This document shows, in pieces, positions 8,866 to 18,125 of a stretch of DNA of 64,000 nt (the stretch's first letter is position 1; every line of letters begins with the position of its first letter). Position numbers and translations under genes: made by a program. This stretch comes from Candidatus Poribacteria bacterium. Its GTDB lineage: Bacteria; Poribacteria; WGA-4E; WGA-3G. The stretch lies in NCBI GenBank assembly GCA_022827225.1, contig JAJDTJ010000084.1, positions 1 to 64,000 on the forward strand. The letters are read 5' to 3'. Below the pieces are notes generated by a model that saw nothing but the letters and a program-made list of their open reading frames with translations, ran no database searches and had not been told where the DNA came from.

Positions 8866-9090
8866 TCAAAAGTTCGAGCGGACAGAAGAGTTAAACTGAG
8901 GCACTTTATCGCCATACTGTCTTGCTGTTTCTATCCAACAGAAAAGCGCGTCCTTTCCGTTGGCTATCGCTTCGTCAATTGTTTCTCCATCAGAGATACA
9001 CCCCGGCAAGTCAGGAAATTCAATTAGGTAGCCACCGCCATCTTCAGGAGGCAGTATGCTTATGCTAAATGGATATTGGAGTTTGCTCAT
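8866..9090 (-). CDS. HicB-like antitoxin-family protein (orphan)
   Basis: This 74-residue protein has the HicB fold signature: YPFSISILPPEDGGGYLIE, then FPDLPGCISDGETIDEAI and the GKDAL helix. HicB proteins normally neutralise the HicA mRNA interferase and repress their own operon through a C-terminal DNA-binding segment. Here the protein stops just after the fold, so the DNA-binding tail is absent, and no HicA is found on either side. It begins 36 bases after the stop of the type ISP-like enzyme and is probably co-transcribed with it. It may be a solitary HicB-domain protein, as is common in genomes with many such genes, or a leftover of a toxin-antitoxin pair. Confidence 0.8.
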   Translation of the reverse strand: MSKLQYPFSISILPPEDGGGYLIEFPDLPGCISDGETIDEAIANGKDALFCWIETARQYGDKVPQFNSSVRSNF

Positions 9091-9126
9091 AATCTATTTG
9101 GCACTCGCGTTTATGTATCATTCCCT

Positions 9127-12100
9127 CTATATATCCAGTTCGGTCATGATGTGAATTGTTTCTGCTATTGCGATCAGAATCTGCTGATACTGACGGATTT
9201 CCACATCGCTTAAGGTCGTTCCATCACGCTCCTTAAGCCACTTTTCACATACTTGGTCCGCGCCAATCTCAAATTCCCATACCGCTTCTGGTACATCAGT
9301 AAAGCACTGTACAGAGTTAATCCAAACGTGTCCATCTTGGTAAATAATATCTGAATCTGAAACAGAAGCATTTCCTTCACCTTCAAATCGATGCTGAGGC
9401 GGTCCCGGTACATTTTTTAGGAGGTGCATATCAATCAATTTCTGTCCGAGTGTTGATAATCTATGGAAATGCTCAAGGTCAATAGGTAATGGAATGCGCG
9501 GGAATTCGTATTTCAAGAATTCATAGTAGAGTTCACGGTAGACAGAACTGTACAGAGTTGCGTAAATATAGCCAAGAATGTTCTCCGGTGATATACCTTC
9601 AGGCATCCCGAATTTTCCTGTCTGTGAAAGTGACAGTTTCTCTGATAGCACCTTGAGAAATTCGGGTTTTAAATTGAGATAGCGTTCCGAAGACAAATTG
9701 AGTTCATTCGTATTAGGATACAGATATAGCGGGAAGACATAGCCAGATTCACTCCTTCCGTTCGAGACATAATTCTTTTCCGTAATCTGATTGGTTATCA
9801 AAGCATGTTGCCAGACCGATCTTGTGACAGTCTTACAGACACAAAGGGCAAGGTTATCACCAGCAAGAAGGTGACGCATAATATCACGACGAGGTCTATT
9901 GTGAAACCCGGATGACTTGCCAGTGTAGTACGTAAATCGAGTGTCAAACGGACGATAACAGATAGGTTTAATATGCTCTTCAGTAGTGGACATGTCTTTG
10001 AGGTCTGATTGAGCAGCTTTGACTGTCCAATCTTTTTCGTCTTTTTGATCTAACTTGTGTTTTTGTCGAATTTCAGTCTCGGAGAGGGATCCAAAGTCAT
10101 TTACAATATTGCGTGTTAATTCCGATGTCCTTTGAATTGCCAATTTATCTTGTCCAGTGAAAAGCCCAGTTAAACCTTGTGAAAAAATATCAGAGATTGA
10201 CCAACCTCTTTTGTATTCTTTTTCCCGTTTTTTCTCAATTAGTCGTGGCACAAAAAGATAGAGCGGTGATTTCGGTTGAAGTTTTTTCCATTCTGTGTTT
10301 AGAACGTCGGTATCCAAAAGCGTTTGATATTTTTTCCTGCGGGTCCCCCACATATTGGCGTAATAAACTGTTGCCAGTGTCGAATTATCGCGCTCCTTCA
10401 CACACAATAAAATTGATACACCTTGCAGAATTTCAAAAACGTTTTCATCTTTTTCCCCGTCTGGAACGGCTTCTTTTGCGAAAGGATTGCCATGCAGGTT
10501 AAACAGATAGATCTCGTTGAAGCTATTTATAAGACTCTGCCGCACACCGCGAAAAACTTTACCGTCAAGGAAACTATCTCTCACAACATAACCGATAACA
10601 CCTTCGCCATTTTTTTCAATACGCCATTGTGCCCACCGGATAAACTTCACATAATCTGCTTGAAGGGGTTGAGTGTTCTCTTTAATGTTAAAACGCTTTC
10701 CATCTACCCACTTGTAATCCTCAATGAGATTTCCAATAAAAGTTAACTTGCCCTTATGACGGCTCGGGTTAGCAGATTTCCTGGGCCACGGTGGATTTCC
10801 GATGATAGCGAGAATTGGAGTATCTCTTTTAACTTTAGCGGCCGCGTTCGCTTCTTCAGTAATGAACCCCGCAAAAGGAATAGTTTCCATTTCCCGCGCC
10901 TCGTCAAGAGTGTTTGTGAGATAGATGCAAAGTCGTTCAATATCTGTTGGGTTCCAATCATGATCTTGAAGGAATAGACTCAACTTGAGATGGGCAATCG
11001 TATAGGATGCTACCAAAATTTCAAAACCCGAAAGCCTTTTCACCAGTTTACCATTTACGTATTGCTGCCAATATCCGTTACCGTAGGTATCTGTGCCGTA
11101 TCGATAAATATGCGTAAGAGTTTCAAGAAGAAAACCACCAGTACCGGTCGCGGGATCCAAAATAAGTGCAGTATCATCAGCGAGACCATCTACTTTTCCG
11201 AGTTTAGTTTTGAGTAGGATATCAACTGAACGAACAATGTAGGAGATGATAGGTGGTCGTGTGTAGTATACACCACGATTGACTCGTCGCTCGGCATCGT
11301 ATTCTTTGAGGAACGTCTCGTAGAAGTGAATAGTTGGATCTTCAATATGTGTTTGGGCATCAAAAGCAGTACGAAGCATCTCGGTCGGAACATTTCGCAA
11401 AAGAGCCACTATATCATCTAAAATCCAGGTGACGTTACTATCAAGGTCAGGTGAAACAACTTGATAGAAGAGTCTTCTCAAAAACGGATTTGAGCGTGGG
11501 AGAATTTCATCAGCGGTTTGTCGTGAGAAGTTAGTTCCGTTGGGTAAAGTACATCGTGCAGCGAATAAACCGTAAGTCAGTGTCTGCGCGTACATATCAG
11601 CGAAATCATCGGGAGTGAGTGTTGAGAGAAGCAATTTTTGAAACGCTTTAAACATGTTATAAATTTCACTCTGTTGATCGCGTACAACACTGTCAATTTG
11701 GGCACGAAGTTCACGTGTGCGCCGGGCAAGGTATTTTGCGAGTGTCTCTGGAGTTGTGAGAGACATCGGACGTGCGCTAAAAAATCGATCAAATAATGTT
11801 TCTAAAGCATTTATTGTAGAGGAGTTTTCTTGAATCCTTTCTCCTTCAATAATATTAGAAAGCGGTACTTTTGCCCGAATCACACTATCCGTGTACAAAC
11901 GAAATTCAACAAAATTAGTGAGAATAAAATTATCAAGATTTTTGATAAAGCGTTCGTTTTGTGTTTTGGCGTGTCCTGTAAGTGCATCTAGATCTGTACC
12001 AAATTTCTCAGCCTCAACATAACCGACAAGTAATAATCCATCTTGTGCGATGAAATCTGGCCTGCCAACATCAAGTTTTCGAGGCTCATGGATAATTGTG

Positions 12101-12243
12101 AGGTTGTGCCCTAAAAATACTGTAGCTTCTTTAAGAAAACCCTCAAGATGCCCATGTAGGGAAAGTTCATCGGTTGCATGTGGGTTGACTTGTGCTTTGT
12201 ACACATTCCGCAGATAGTTGTCAACGATAGTTTGAAATGACAT
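9127..12243 (-). CDS. Type ISP-like restriction-modification enzyme (N6-adenine methyltransferase with specificity domain)
   Basis: A longer frame opens at GTG 12285 (1052 residues). I prefer ATG 12243 (codon 15), where the family's usual start (MSFQTIVDNYL) falls. A TATAAT-like -10 on the minus strand (plus-strand attata, 12291-12296) would place transcription start almost on the GTG. In the longer numbering, a nuclease-like RPDF (75-78) and VEAEK (90-94) resemble a PD-(D/E)xK core. SAM motif I is DPATGTGGF (377-385) and the catalytic motif IV is NPPW (497-500). The C-terminal third has the type ISP specificity signature: CYRPFDTRFTYY, RPRRDIMRHLL, VFPLYLYP and the final EKWLKER. It lacks the SF2 helicase of full-length type ISP enzymes, so it looks like the short single-chain form. 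The target site cannot be read from sequence. Confidence 0.85.
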   Translation of the reverse strand: MSFQTIVDNYLRNVYKAQVNPHATDELSLHGHLEGFLKEATVFLGHNLTIIHEPRKLDVGRPDFIAQDGLLLVGYVEAEKFGTDLDALTGHAKTQNERFIKNLDNFILTNFVEFRLYTDSVIRAKVPLSNIIEGERIQENSSTINALETLFDRFFSARPMSLTTPETLAKYLARRTRELRAQIDSVVRDQQSEIYNMFKAFQKLLLSTLTPDDFADMYAQTLTYGLFAARCTLPNGTNFSRQTADEILPRSNPFLRRLFYQVVSPDLDSNVTWILDDIVALLRNVPTEMLRTAFDAQTHIEDPTIHFYETFLKEYDAERRVNRGVYYTRPPIISYIVRSVDILLKTKLGKVDGLADDTALILDPATGTGGFLLETLTHIYRYGTDTYGNGYWQQYVNGKLVKRLSGFEILVASYTIAHLKLSLFLQDHDWNPTDIERLCIYLTNTLDEAREMETIPFAGFITEEANAAAKVKRDTPILAIIGNPPWPRKSANPSRHKGKLTFIGNLIEDYKWVDGKRFNIKENTQPLQADYVKFIRWAQWRIEKNGEGVIGYVVRDSFLDGKVFRGVRQSLINSFNEIYLFNLHGNPFAKEAVPDGEKDENVFEILQGVSILLCVKERDNSTLATVYYANMWGTRRKKYQTLLDTDVLNTEWKKLQPKSPLYLFVPRLIEKKREKEYKRGWSISDIFSQGLTGLFTGQDKLAIQRTSELTRNIVNDFGSLSETEIRQKHKLDQKDEKDWTVKAAQSDLKDMSTTEEHIKPICYRPFDTRFTYYTGKSSGFHNRPRRDIMRHLLAGDNLALCVCKTVTRSVWQHALITNQITEKNYVSNGRSESGYVFPLYLYPNTNELNLSSERYLNLKPEFLKVLSEKLSLSQTGKFGMPEGISPENILGYIYATLYSSVYRELYYEFLKYEFPRIPLPIDLEHFHRLSTLGQKLIDMHLLKNVPGPPQHRFEGEGNASVSDSDIIYQDGHVWINSVQCFTDVPEAVWEFEIGADQVCEKWLKERDGTTLSDVEIRQYQQILIAIAETIHIMTELDI

Positions 12244-12438
12244 TACAGTTCTCAACTTTATAGTTTTTATTTTGGGGTTAACCACACACGATTATATACG
12301 AGCACTACTAAAGAGTCGCGACGAAAGTCGTCCGTAGAGTTGTGAATTTCATTATATCTTAAAACAATTCAAATATCAAACAATAATAGCACTATTAATT
12401 ATTGCAAAAAGCAAGGATAACGAGTATCCTTTAATGAA

Positions 12439-13932
12439 ATGAAAAAACACATCGGACAGGTTTTTACACCGCTGAAATGGGCAGAATGGCTCATCAATAA
12501 GTGGAACATCTTTGACGCATGGCTTGATGGTGCACGTATCTGTGATCCTACTGCCGGACAAGGCGCGTTCCCACTCGCAATGCTCCGTATCGCACGGCAA
12601 AAAGGTGTCCCGATGACCCCTGAACGACTCTCACGGTTGACGCTTATTGAGATAGTCCCGGCACATCTGGAGCAGTTTAGAGAAAACGTCAAGCGCGAGT
12701 TCGGCGTTGACTTCCCCGCTTCTCAAATCTTCTGCCAAGATGTTATCACCCAGGCACATGAAGGTGAATATGATATTCTCGTCGGGAATCCACCGTGGGC
12801 AAACTTCGGAGATTTACCGACAGCATATAAAGCATATCTAAAACCTTTTTTCCTCACAGAAGGACTTGTGCCAGATAGACAGAAGACGCTTTTGGGGTCT
12901 TCTCGGACGGATATAGCAGCACTGGTGCTGAAGGTAACTTTGGGAAGATTGATCAAAAAGGATGGCGTTGGATACTTCTACCTCCCGACTTCCCTTTTTT
13001 TCGGCGACGGTGCCCATAGCGGATTTAGAAACTATCGTGCCAAAGACTCACGAAATGGCGTTGATGCCTGCCGAGACTTCGCTGTAGATACCGTCTATGA
13101 ATTCACGTCAACAAAAGTGTTCGAGGGTGTCGGTACATCGTATTGTTGTGCAAAATTTCGAGCAGACAAACCACAAGACTTCCCAATTTCATATTTCAGA
13201 GAATTGGATGGCGAATGGATTGCGCATAAGGCATTACCCCTCAAAGCACCTACAGACCCCTGGCGGATTGTACAAGACTTTGATGACCTGAATACCAACA
13301 CAATGCCTGACATCAGATTGGCACCAGAACAAAAACCGCGTCAAGGTGTGAATACCTGCGGCGCGAACAGTGTCTTCATCTTCAATTACAAACCCTCACA
13401 TCTCCCTGAGCAATTTTTATATCCACTCGCAACAAAAGAGATATGGCAGCAACAGACATCGCAAACACACAAGTGGATACTTTTGCCCTATCATCAGCAA
13501 ACAGGGAAACCGCTTACATGGAATCAAATCGCGGAGTGGGATGAATTAAAAGAATACCTTCAGAATGTGCAAGCGGAACTACAATCGCGGAAGGGAAGGC
13601 TTCTTCGATCCGCTATTAACAGAGGCAATTGGTGGACACTGCTCGGTGTGGGGTCTTACGCCTTCGCGCCTTTTAAAGTTATCTGGCAGGCGTACGGGAA
13701 AAGCGATTTCACACCGATAGTGTTGAGCAATGTAAATGGACAGATGTGGCAAGGCAACCAAGCAATGCACGCATTTATTCCGTGTTGGACCGAAACCGAT
13801 GCACAACGGATTAAGACAGCATTGGAGAATCCAGAGATTCCGATTCTGTTAAAGCAACTTAACGGTGCTGGTAAGTGCAATTGGGCACAACCCGGTAAGA
13901 TTAAGAAGATTTTGGCGTTCAACGGAAGTTGA
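12439..13932 (+). CDS. Eco57I/TaqI-like N6-adenine DNA methyltransferase
   Basis: This 497-residue protein opens with GQVFTPLKWAEWLI, the usual start of class I N6-adenine methyltransferases of the Eco57I/TaqI type. SAM-binding motif I is DPTAGQGAF (36-44) and the catalytic motif IV is GNPPW (116-120). The C-terminal half, about 300 residues, would be target recognition; it includes WWTLLGVGSYAFAPFK, similar to the TaqI-like specificity domain. No endonuclease domain or partner is adjacent downstream, so this may be a solitary methyltransferase or work with the divergent type ISP-like enzyme. ATG 12439 is used; another ATG lies at 12434 out of frame. The ribosome-binding site is weak. The gene converges with the LamG gene. 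Confidence 0.85.
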   Translation: MKKHIGQVFTPLKWAEWLINKWNIFDAWLDGARICDPTAGQGAFPLAMLRIARQKGVPMTPERLSRLTLIEIVPAHLEQFRENVKREFGVDFPASQIFCQDVITQAHEGEYDILVGNPPWANFGDLPTAYKAYLKPFFLTEGLVPDRQKTLLGSSRTDIAALVLKVTLGRLIKKDGVGYFYLPTSLFFGDGAHSGFRNYRAKDSRNGVDACRDFAVDTVYEFTSTKVFEGVGTSYCCAKFRADKPQDFPISYFRELDGEWIAHKALPLKAPTDPWRIVQDFDDLNTNTMPDIRLAPEQKPRQGVNTCGANSVFIFNYKPSHLPEQFLYPLATKEIWQQQTSQTHKWILLPYHQQTGKPLTWNQIAEWDELKEYLQNVQAELQSRKGRLLRSAINRGNWWTLLGVGSYAFAPFKVIWQAYGKSDFTPIVLSNVNGQMWQGNQAMHAFIPCWTETDAQRIKTALENPEIPILLKQLNGAGKCNWAQPGKIKKILAFNGS

Positions 13933-13953
13933 AGGTAGACGGGAAGAGGTACT

Positions 13954-13975
13954 AAAAAACGGCGTGCAAGGCACG
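13954..13975 (-). terminator. Probable rho-independent terminator of the LamG gene
   Basis: On the minus strand the stem cgtgc/gcacg (13963-13967 and 13971-13975, three-base loop) is followed by ccg and six T. It lies about 50 bases after the stop of the LamG gene. The stem is short (5 bp), so the call is moderate. Confidence 0.4.
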
Positions 13976-14026
13976 TTCTTAAGCGTGTCCCCGCACACCG
14001 AAAATGGATTTACTTCGTCAGCGAGG

Positions 14027-14797
14027 TTACCGAGCAGCCTTCACTCGTCCCCACGTTGTTGTAAGTTTTCCTTCCGCCTCAACGGCGAAAGCCTCGTCCC
14101 AACCGTTCAATAATTGCTGAATCTCCTCCTGCTCAAGCGCACGGCTGAGAATCACAATCTCGTCAATACCACCGGTAAACGACTCTGGACCGAATTTAAG
14201 TTGTAACATCTGTCCCGCAGCAACCTTGCCGTTCCATTCGGGTTTCCAGTCTGCTTTGCCCGCATCCAACGCGCCGTGTTTACTTTCGGGTTCACCATCA
14301 ACGTACATCTCAACATTTAAGCCGTCGTATGTTCCAGCGAGGTGATACCACTTTCCCTGCTCTAACTCTGTTTTACCATAGAACCCAGGCGTGATACCAG
14401 CATCTGTCCAGACCCTGAATGAGAAACCGTCAGGCATCGGTTCACCACCAGACTGGTCTTCCAACAGATAGGCACCGTTTTTCCTGACACCGGTATCTGA
14501 GTCGGCATCCACTCGGAACCATGCAGCCACAGTCAATTCGTCACTGACGCTCTGGATGCTTTTTGAATCTTGAACATCAATACTACCGCCGCCACCAGCG
14601 ACGACAGCCTTACCGAATTTACCGTTTTCAAACTTGAAATTTCCGGAAATCTTGCCATCATTGCCGTTGCCTGACGCGTCTTTAACATCGCCTTCAAAGA
14701 GCCAGACGCCAACAATCGCCGGATCATTTTCTTCGAGTGCCCATGAAAAGACACAAAGACCTAAGAGCAACACAATACTTATCGTTAGTAATCTCAC
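14027..14797 (-). CDS. Secreted LamG (concanavalin-like) domain protein
   Basis: A longer frame opens at ATG 14815, but GGAGG (plus-strand cctcc 14805-14809) lies inside it and seven bases before an in-frame GTG at 14797. The GTG start gives a cleaner signal peptide (MRLLTISIVLLLGLCVFSWA, cleavage near ALEEN) and is preferred, for 256 residues. The mature part is one LamG/jelly-roll domain: VGVWLFEGDVKDASGNGNDG, LTVAAWFRVDAD, WYHLAGTYDGLNVEMYVDG and GGIDEIVILSRAL in the family order. Such domains bind glycans or mediate adhesion; Poribacteria-like genomes carry many copies. It is a single-domain exported protein, monocistronic, and converges on the Eco57I-like methyltransferase gene. Confidence 0.85.
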   Translation of the reverse strand: MRLLTISIVLLLGLCVFSWALEENDPAIVGVWLFEGDVKDASGNGNDGKISGNFKFENGKFGKAVVAGGGGSIDVQDSKSIQSVSDELTVAAWFRVDADSDTGVRKNGAYLLEDQSGGEPMPDGFSFRVWTDAGITPGFYGKTELEQGKWYHLAGTYDGLNVEMYVDGEPESKHGALDAGKADWKPEWNGKVAAGQMLQLKFGPESFTGGIDEIVILSRALEQEEIQQLLNGWDEAFAVEAEGKLTTTWGRVKAAR

Positions 14798-15106
14798 CTT
14801 GGTTCCTCCGAGCATGAAATTTTCTTAGAATTAATACAGGACCTACGAAAACCCTTTTGCAGGCGGAGTTGTAATCCGACCTCGCACGTCTATGTAGAAA
14901 ATTGCGCAAGTCCTAACTCTGTCAAGATAACAGGTTTCCCTGTATTTCCTCTGTGTTAAAGTATCATATTACACCTCTTTTTCTTTTTTGTCAAAAACAT
15001 TTTCCGTGAAGGCGTAATTATTTTCTTGTAGACTCGCGTAAAATATGCTAAACTGTTAGACGTATGTGAAAACTATACCACGAGATCAGAAAAAAAGGGG
15101 AATCAG
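14798..15106. other. Divergent intergenic region, LamG gene / sulfatase maturase
   Basis: The region holds an imperfect inverted repeat (ggcgga 14862-14867, tccgacc 14875-14881) that resembles a dispersed small hairpin. A weak promoter candidate on the plus strand (TTGTAG 15026-15031, 17-base spacer, TGC then TAAACT 15049-15054, an extended -10) would serve the maturase gene. AAGGGGA just before ATG 15107 is its ribosome-binding site. No gene is seen. Confidence 0.4.
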
Positions 15107-16402
15107 ATGCTTCAACAGAACACACCGCGCGCATTTCATGTGATGACGAAGCCGATCGGGCCGATATGCAACCTGGATTGCGAATACTGCTTCTATCTCG
15201 ACAAAGAGAAACTCTATCCCGAAACGCGATCCTTCCGAATGGATGACGAGGTCCTGGAAAATTACGTCAAGCAGTACATCGAAGCACAGGAAGTCAACGA
15301 AGTCACGTTCGCGTGGCAAGGCGGCGAACCCACACTGATGGGTGTAGACTTCTTCCGACAAGCGATCCGATACCAGCAGAAATATCGCCGTCCAGGTATG
15401 CAGATACAGAACTCATTTCAGACCAACGCTACACTCCTTGACGACGAGTGGGGAGAATTCTTCAAGCGGAACAGGTTCTTGATTGGCGTAAGTATTGACG
15501 GACCCCCGGAAATCCACGACAAATACCGCTACGACAAACGCGGACGTCCATCGTCCGAGCAGGTCATTCGCGGGCTTCGTATCTTGCAGAAGCACAAGGT
15601 CGATTACAATATACTGTGTGTCGTCAACAAGCACAACGCCGAGTATCCGAAAGAGGTTTATAACTACTTCAAAGAACTCGGTGCGGAGTTTATGCAGTTC
15701 ATCCCCGCAGTTGAGAATTTCGGCGGGAAAAACGTGTCCCCGCGTTCTGTCACAGCACGGCAGTACGGCAAATTCCTCTGTTCAGTCTTTGATGAGTGGG
15801 TGGTCAACGACATCGGCAGAATTTTTGTTCAGATTTTCGATGTCGCTTTGGAAGCGTGGTTGGGTTATAACCCAAGCCTCTGCGTCTTCAATGAAACTTG
15901 CGGCGACGCTCTTGCGATTGAACATAACGGCGACCTCTACTCCTGCGACCATTTCGTTACGCCTGACTATCATGTAGGCAACATCGCAGAAAACACAATT
16001 CAGGAGATGGTGGATTCGACGTTCCAACGTAAATTTGGCACAGATAAACGCGATACGCTCCCCGAATACTGCCGAAGCTGCGAAGTGAAGTTCGTCTGCA
16101 ACGGTGGTTGTCCGAAAAACCGGTTTATCAAAACGCCGACCGGTGAAGACGGTTTGAACTACCTCTGCGCCGGCTACAAACAATTTTTCAATCACATTGA
16201 CGAACCGATGAAGATGATGGCCGCCGCCTTACAAGCCGGACGACCCGCGAACAGTATCATACCTACCATGCGGCAACGCCAGCAGGAAAAGGCACCGGGC
16301 AACGCTGGGGGCTCAACCATTTCACAGAAAGTCGGACGCAACTCGCCGTGTCCGTGCGGTAGCGGTCGGAAGTATAAGCAGTGCTGTTTGAACAAGAAAT
16401 GA
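15107..16402 (+). CDS. Anaerobic sulfatase-maturating enzyme (radical SAM/SPASM) with SEC-C tail
   Basis: This 431-residue protein has the radical SAM cluster motif CNLDCEYC (C21, C25, C28) near the start, followed by the anSME layout: AWQGGEPTLMG, FQTNATLLDDEW, SIDGPPEIHDKYR and the SPASM cysteines (NETCGDALAIEHNGDLYSCD, then YCRSCEVKFVCNGGC). Such enzymes convert an active-site cysteine or serine of sulfatases into formylglycine. The last ~25 residues are a SEC-C zinc motif (SPCPCGSGRKYKQCC), a known extra in some family members that may bind zinc or the ribosome. No sulfatase gene is in the window, so its clients are encoded elsewhere. ATG 15107 follows AAGGGGA. Confidence 0.92.
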   Translation: MLQQNTPRAFHVMTKPIGPICNLDCEYCFYLDKEKLYPETRSFRMDDEVLENYVKQYIEAQEVNEVTFAWQGGEPTLMGVDFFRQAIRYQQKYRRPGMQIQNSFQTNATLLDDEWGEFFKRNRFLIGVSIDGPPEIHDKYRYDKRGRPSSEQVIRGLRILQKHKVDYNILCVVNKHNAEYPKEVYNYFKELGAEFMQFIPAVENFGGKNVSPRSVTARQYGKFLCSVFDEWVVNDIGRIFVQIFDVALEAWLGYNPSLCVFNETCGDALAIEHNGDLYSCDHFVTPDYHVGNIAENTIQEMVDSTFQRKFGTDKRDTLPEYCRSCEVKFVCNGGCPKNRFIKTPTGEDGLNYLCAGYKQFFNHIDEPMKMMAAALQAGRPANSIIPTMRQRQQEKAPGNAGGSTISQKVGRNSPCPCGSGRKYKQCCLNKK

Positions 16403-16432
16403 TCCGGGACCTTTAATTAGAGAGGCAAAACG

Positions 16433-17020
16433 TTGTCAAAAAATGCGATGATTATTGCCGGTCCAAACGGGTCCGGTAAAACGACTTTTGTGTCCGAATA
16501 TCTTCGCGATTCAGAGGACTCTGTATATATCGGTGCCGATGCAATCGCAGAAAGATTGGTCTCAAGACCGGAGGACATGGAAAAAGTCAAAATTCAAGCA
16601 GGACGCCTCTTTATAAAAGAGATCCATGAGCTCATTGAAGCAGGGACAGATTTTATTGTGGAGGTGACGCTTTCAGGGAAAGGGTTTGCGCGGATCATTG
16701 AGCGATTGAAAAGTGCGGGTTACACTGTCACCATCGTCTTTATTTTTCTGAAGTCCCCTGAAACAAGCATTGCTCGTGTGCGGAATCGTGTGCAGGCAGG
16801 TGGACACCATGTACCCACAGAAGATGTCGTGCGTCGGTTTTATCGGAGCAAGCACAACTTTTGGTATATGTATAAAGAACTGGTAGATCGGTGGAGTCTG
16901 TTCTACAATTCTGTGGAACACTTTCAGGAAGTCGCTTCTGGCGAAGGCAACCAAGTTAAGGTGATTAACGAAGTTTTCTTTCAACTATTTATGCGCGACA
17001 TTCGCAATGGAGGGGCATAA
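16433..17020 (+). CDS. Zeta-toxin-like P-loop kinase
   Basis: This 195-residue protein starts at TTG 16433 (AGAGAGG just upstream); ATG 16448 is an alternative that still keeps the P-loop. Walker A is GPNGSGKTT. EVTLSGKGF and the GGHHVPTEDVVRRFYRS segment are typical of the chromosomal zeta-like family. Zeta kinases phosphorylate UDP-sugars and poison cell-wall synthesis when uninhibited, although many chromosomal relatives are uncharacterised. The next small gene overlaps its stop by one base (TAATG), implying translational coupling and a partner role. No epsilon-type antitoxin precedes it. Confidence 0.78.
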   Translation: MSKNAMIIAGPNGSGKTTFVSEYLRDSEDSVYIGADAIAERLVSRPEDMEKVKIQAGRLFIKEIHELIEAGTDFIVEVTLSGKGFARIIERLKSAGYTVTIVFIFLKSPETSIARVRNRVQAGGHHVPTEDVVRRFYRSKHNFWYMYKELVDRWSLFYNSVEHFQEVASGEGNQVKVINEVFFQLFMRDIRNGGA

Positions 17021-17247
17021 TGCGTAACGATAAATTAAGCCTTGAAACCCACGAGTGGGCACGTGAGATGCTACGAATCGGCAATCGCGCTGTCAAAAGA
17101 GCACAAGAGGAGAACCGCAAAAAAGGGATCCCGAATGTCTATGATATTAACGGACATCTCTATTATGAACTCCCCAATGGTGAACTCACAAAAGAAGATC
17201 CGTATCCGTTATCAAAAGAGACGGATTCAAGCGAGGAAACATGCTAA
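17020..17247 (+). CDS. Small partner protein of the zeta-like kinase (possible antitoxin)
   Basis: This 75-residue charged protein starts at the ATG of the TAATG overlap with the kinase gene. It has a basic helix (REMLRIGNRAVKRAQEENRKK) and the short segment GIPNVYDINGHLYYELPNG. I recall this pattern in small genes that follow zeta-like kinases, which is recognition rather than a database result. Coupling suggests an antitoxin or cofactor, but no activity can be read from sequence. Its 3' end overlaps the sugar isomerase gene by seven bases, so the three genes form one unit. Confidence 0.65.
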   Translation: MRNDKLSLETHEWAREMLRIGNRAVKRAQEENRKKGIPNVYDINGHLYYELPNGELTKEDPYPLSKETDSSEETC

Positions 17248-18014
17248 CTGTCTGTTACGACCCGTATGCTGGCACATTAGGTAGATTCACACGTGCCGAG
17301 ATTTTCGCACTCGTCGCCGATGCTGGCTACGAGGGTATCAATATTCCTGTCCATGCCGGTTTTCTCGGTGAACTCTCAACTGCGGAGATAGACGACGCAG
17401 TGAATCTCGCTGAAAAACACGGACTCGTCGCACCGACAATCGGTTTCGGCAACCATATCCTGACGACTCCTGCACGAAAAGATAAGGCGTTGCAGCATTT
17501 CGAGATTGTGCTTGAAGTCGCCCGCCGATTCGAGGCTGAAGTCATCGGCGTGTGGGTGAACCCATCAGAGGGTGTGTCACGACAAGAATCCCTGGACGCA
17601 CTCGCCGATAACTTATCACAGATGATAGACCCGTGCCGCGAAAACGGCATGAAGATCGCACTTGAATTTGAAAAAGGGTGTCCACTTGATAACTACCGTG
17701 AAGGGATCGCCTTCATTGAGGACACAGGGTTGGCAGTCTATCTGACGTGCGATACCTATCATCTCTTCAACGACGGTGCAGAACCGCACGCAGCGGCACA
17801 CGCCATGAAAGCTTGTCTGGGGGATGTCCATGTATCGGGAAGCAACCGCGGCGAACCCGGTGGTGGCGTTTTCGATTTTGAGACGTTTGCGCAAGGTTTG
17901 AAAGAGATCGGTTTTTCCGGTCCGCTGGTCGTTCAATACAAAATGGAAGATGTGGCGAGCATCGCCCGCAGCTGCGAGTTCACCAAAAAATTCCGAGCAA
18001 GGGTCCAAGCATAG
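17241..18014 (+). CDS. Sugar phosphate isomerase/epimerase family protein (xylose isomerase-like TIM barrel)
   Basis: This 257-residue protein is full length for an AP-endonuclease-2 / xylose-isomerase-like barrel. It has the early AGYEGINIPVHAG segment, the metal-site-like IALEFEKGC and TCDTYHLFNDG, and GDVHVSGSNRGEPGGG followed by GPLVVQYKME. Such enzymes isomerise or epimerise small sugars such as inosose or hydroxypyruvate-type substrates; the exact substrate is unknown. It overlaps the preceding small gene by seven bases. The genomes this window resembles carry many members of this family. Confidence 0.85.
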   Translation: MLTVCYDPYAGTLGRFTRAEIFALVADAGYEGINIPVHAGFLGELSTAEIDDAVNLAEKHGLVAPTIGFGNHILTTPARKDKALQHFEIVLEVARRFEAEVIGVWVNPSEGVSRQESLDALADNLSQMIDPCRENGMKIALEFEKGCPLDNYREGIAFIEDTGLAVYLTCDTYHLFNDGAEPHAAAHAMKACLGDVHVSGSNRGEPGGGVFDFETFAQGLKEIGFSGPLVVQYKMEDVASIARSCEFTKKFRARVQA

Positions 18015-18125
18015 AGGGGAGATTTCGGAATGCGGCAAGTTATTGCGTTAATTTGAGAAAAACTTGAAAAATGCTTGCTATAAGTTTAGACTTATACTCA
18101 AACTCATTTGAATAGGATTATTATC

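Noticed and set aside
8767..9027. Plus-strand open frame overlapping the HicB-like gene
   Set aside because: Antisense shadow; the HicB frame has clear family motifs.
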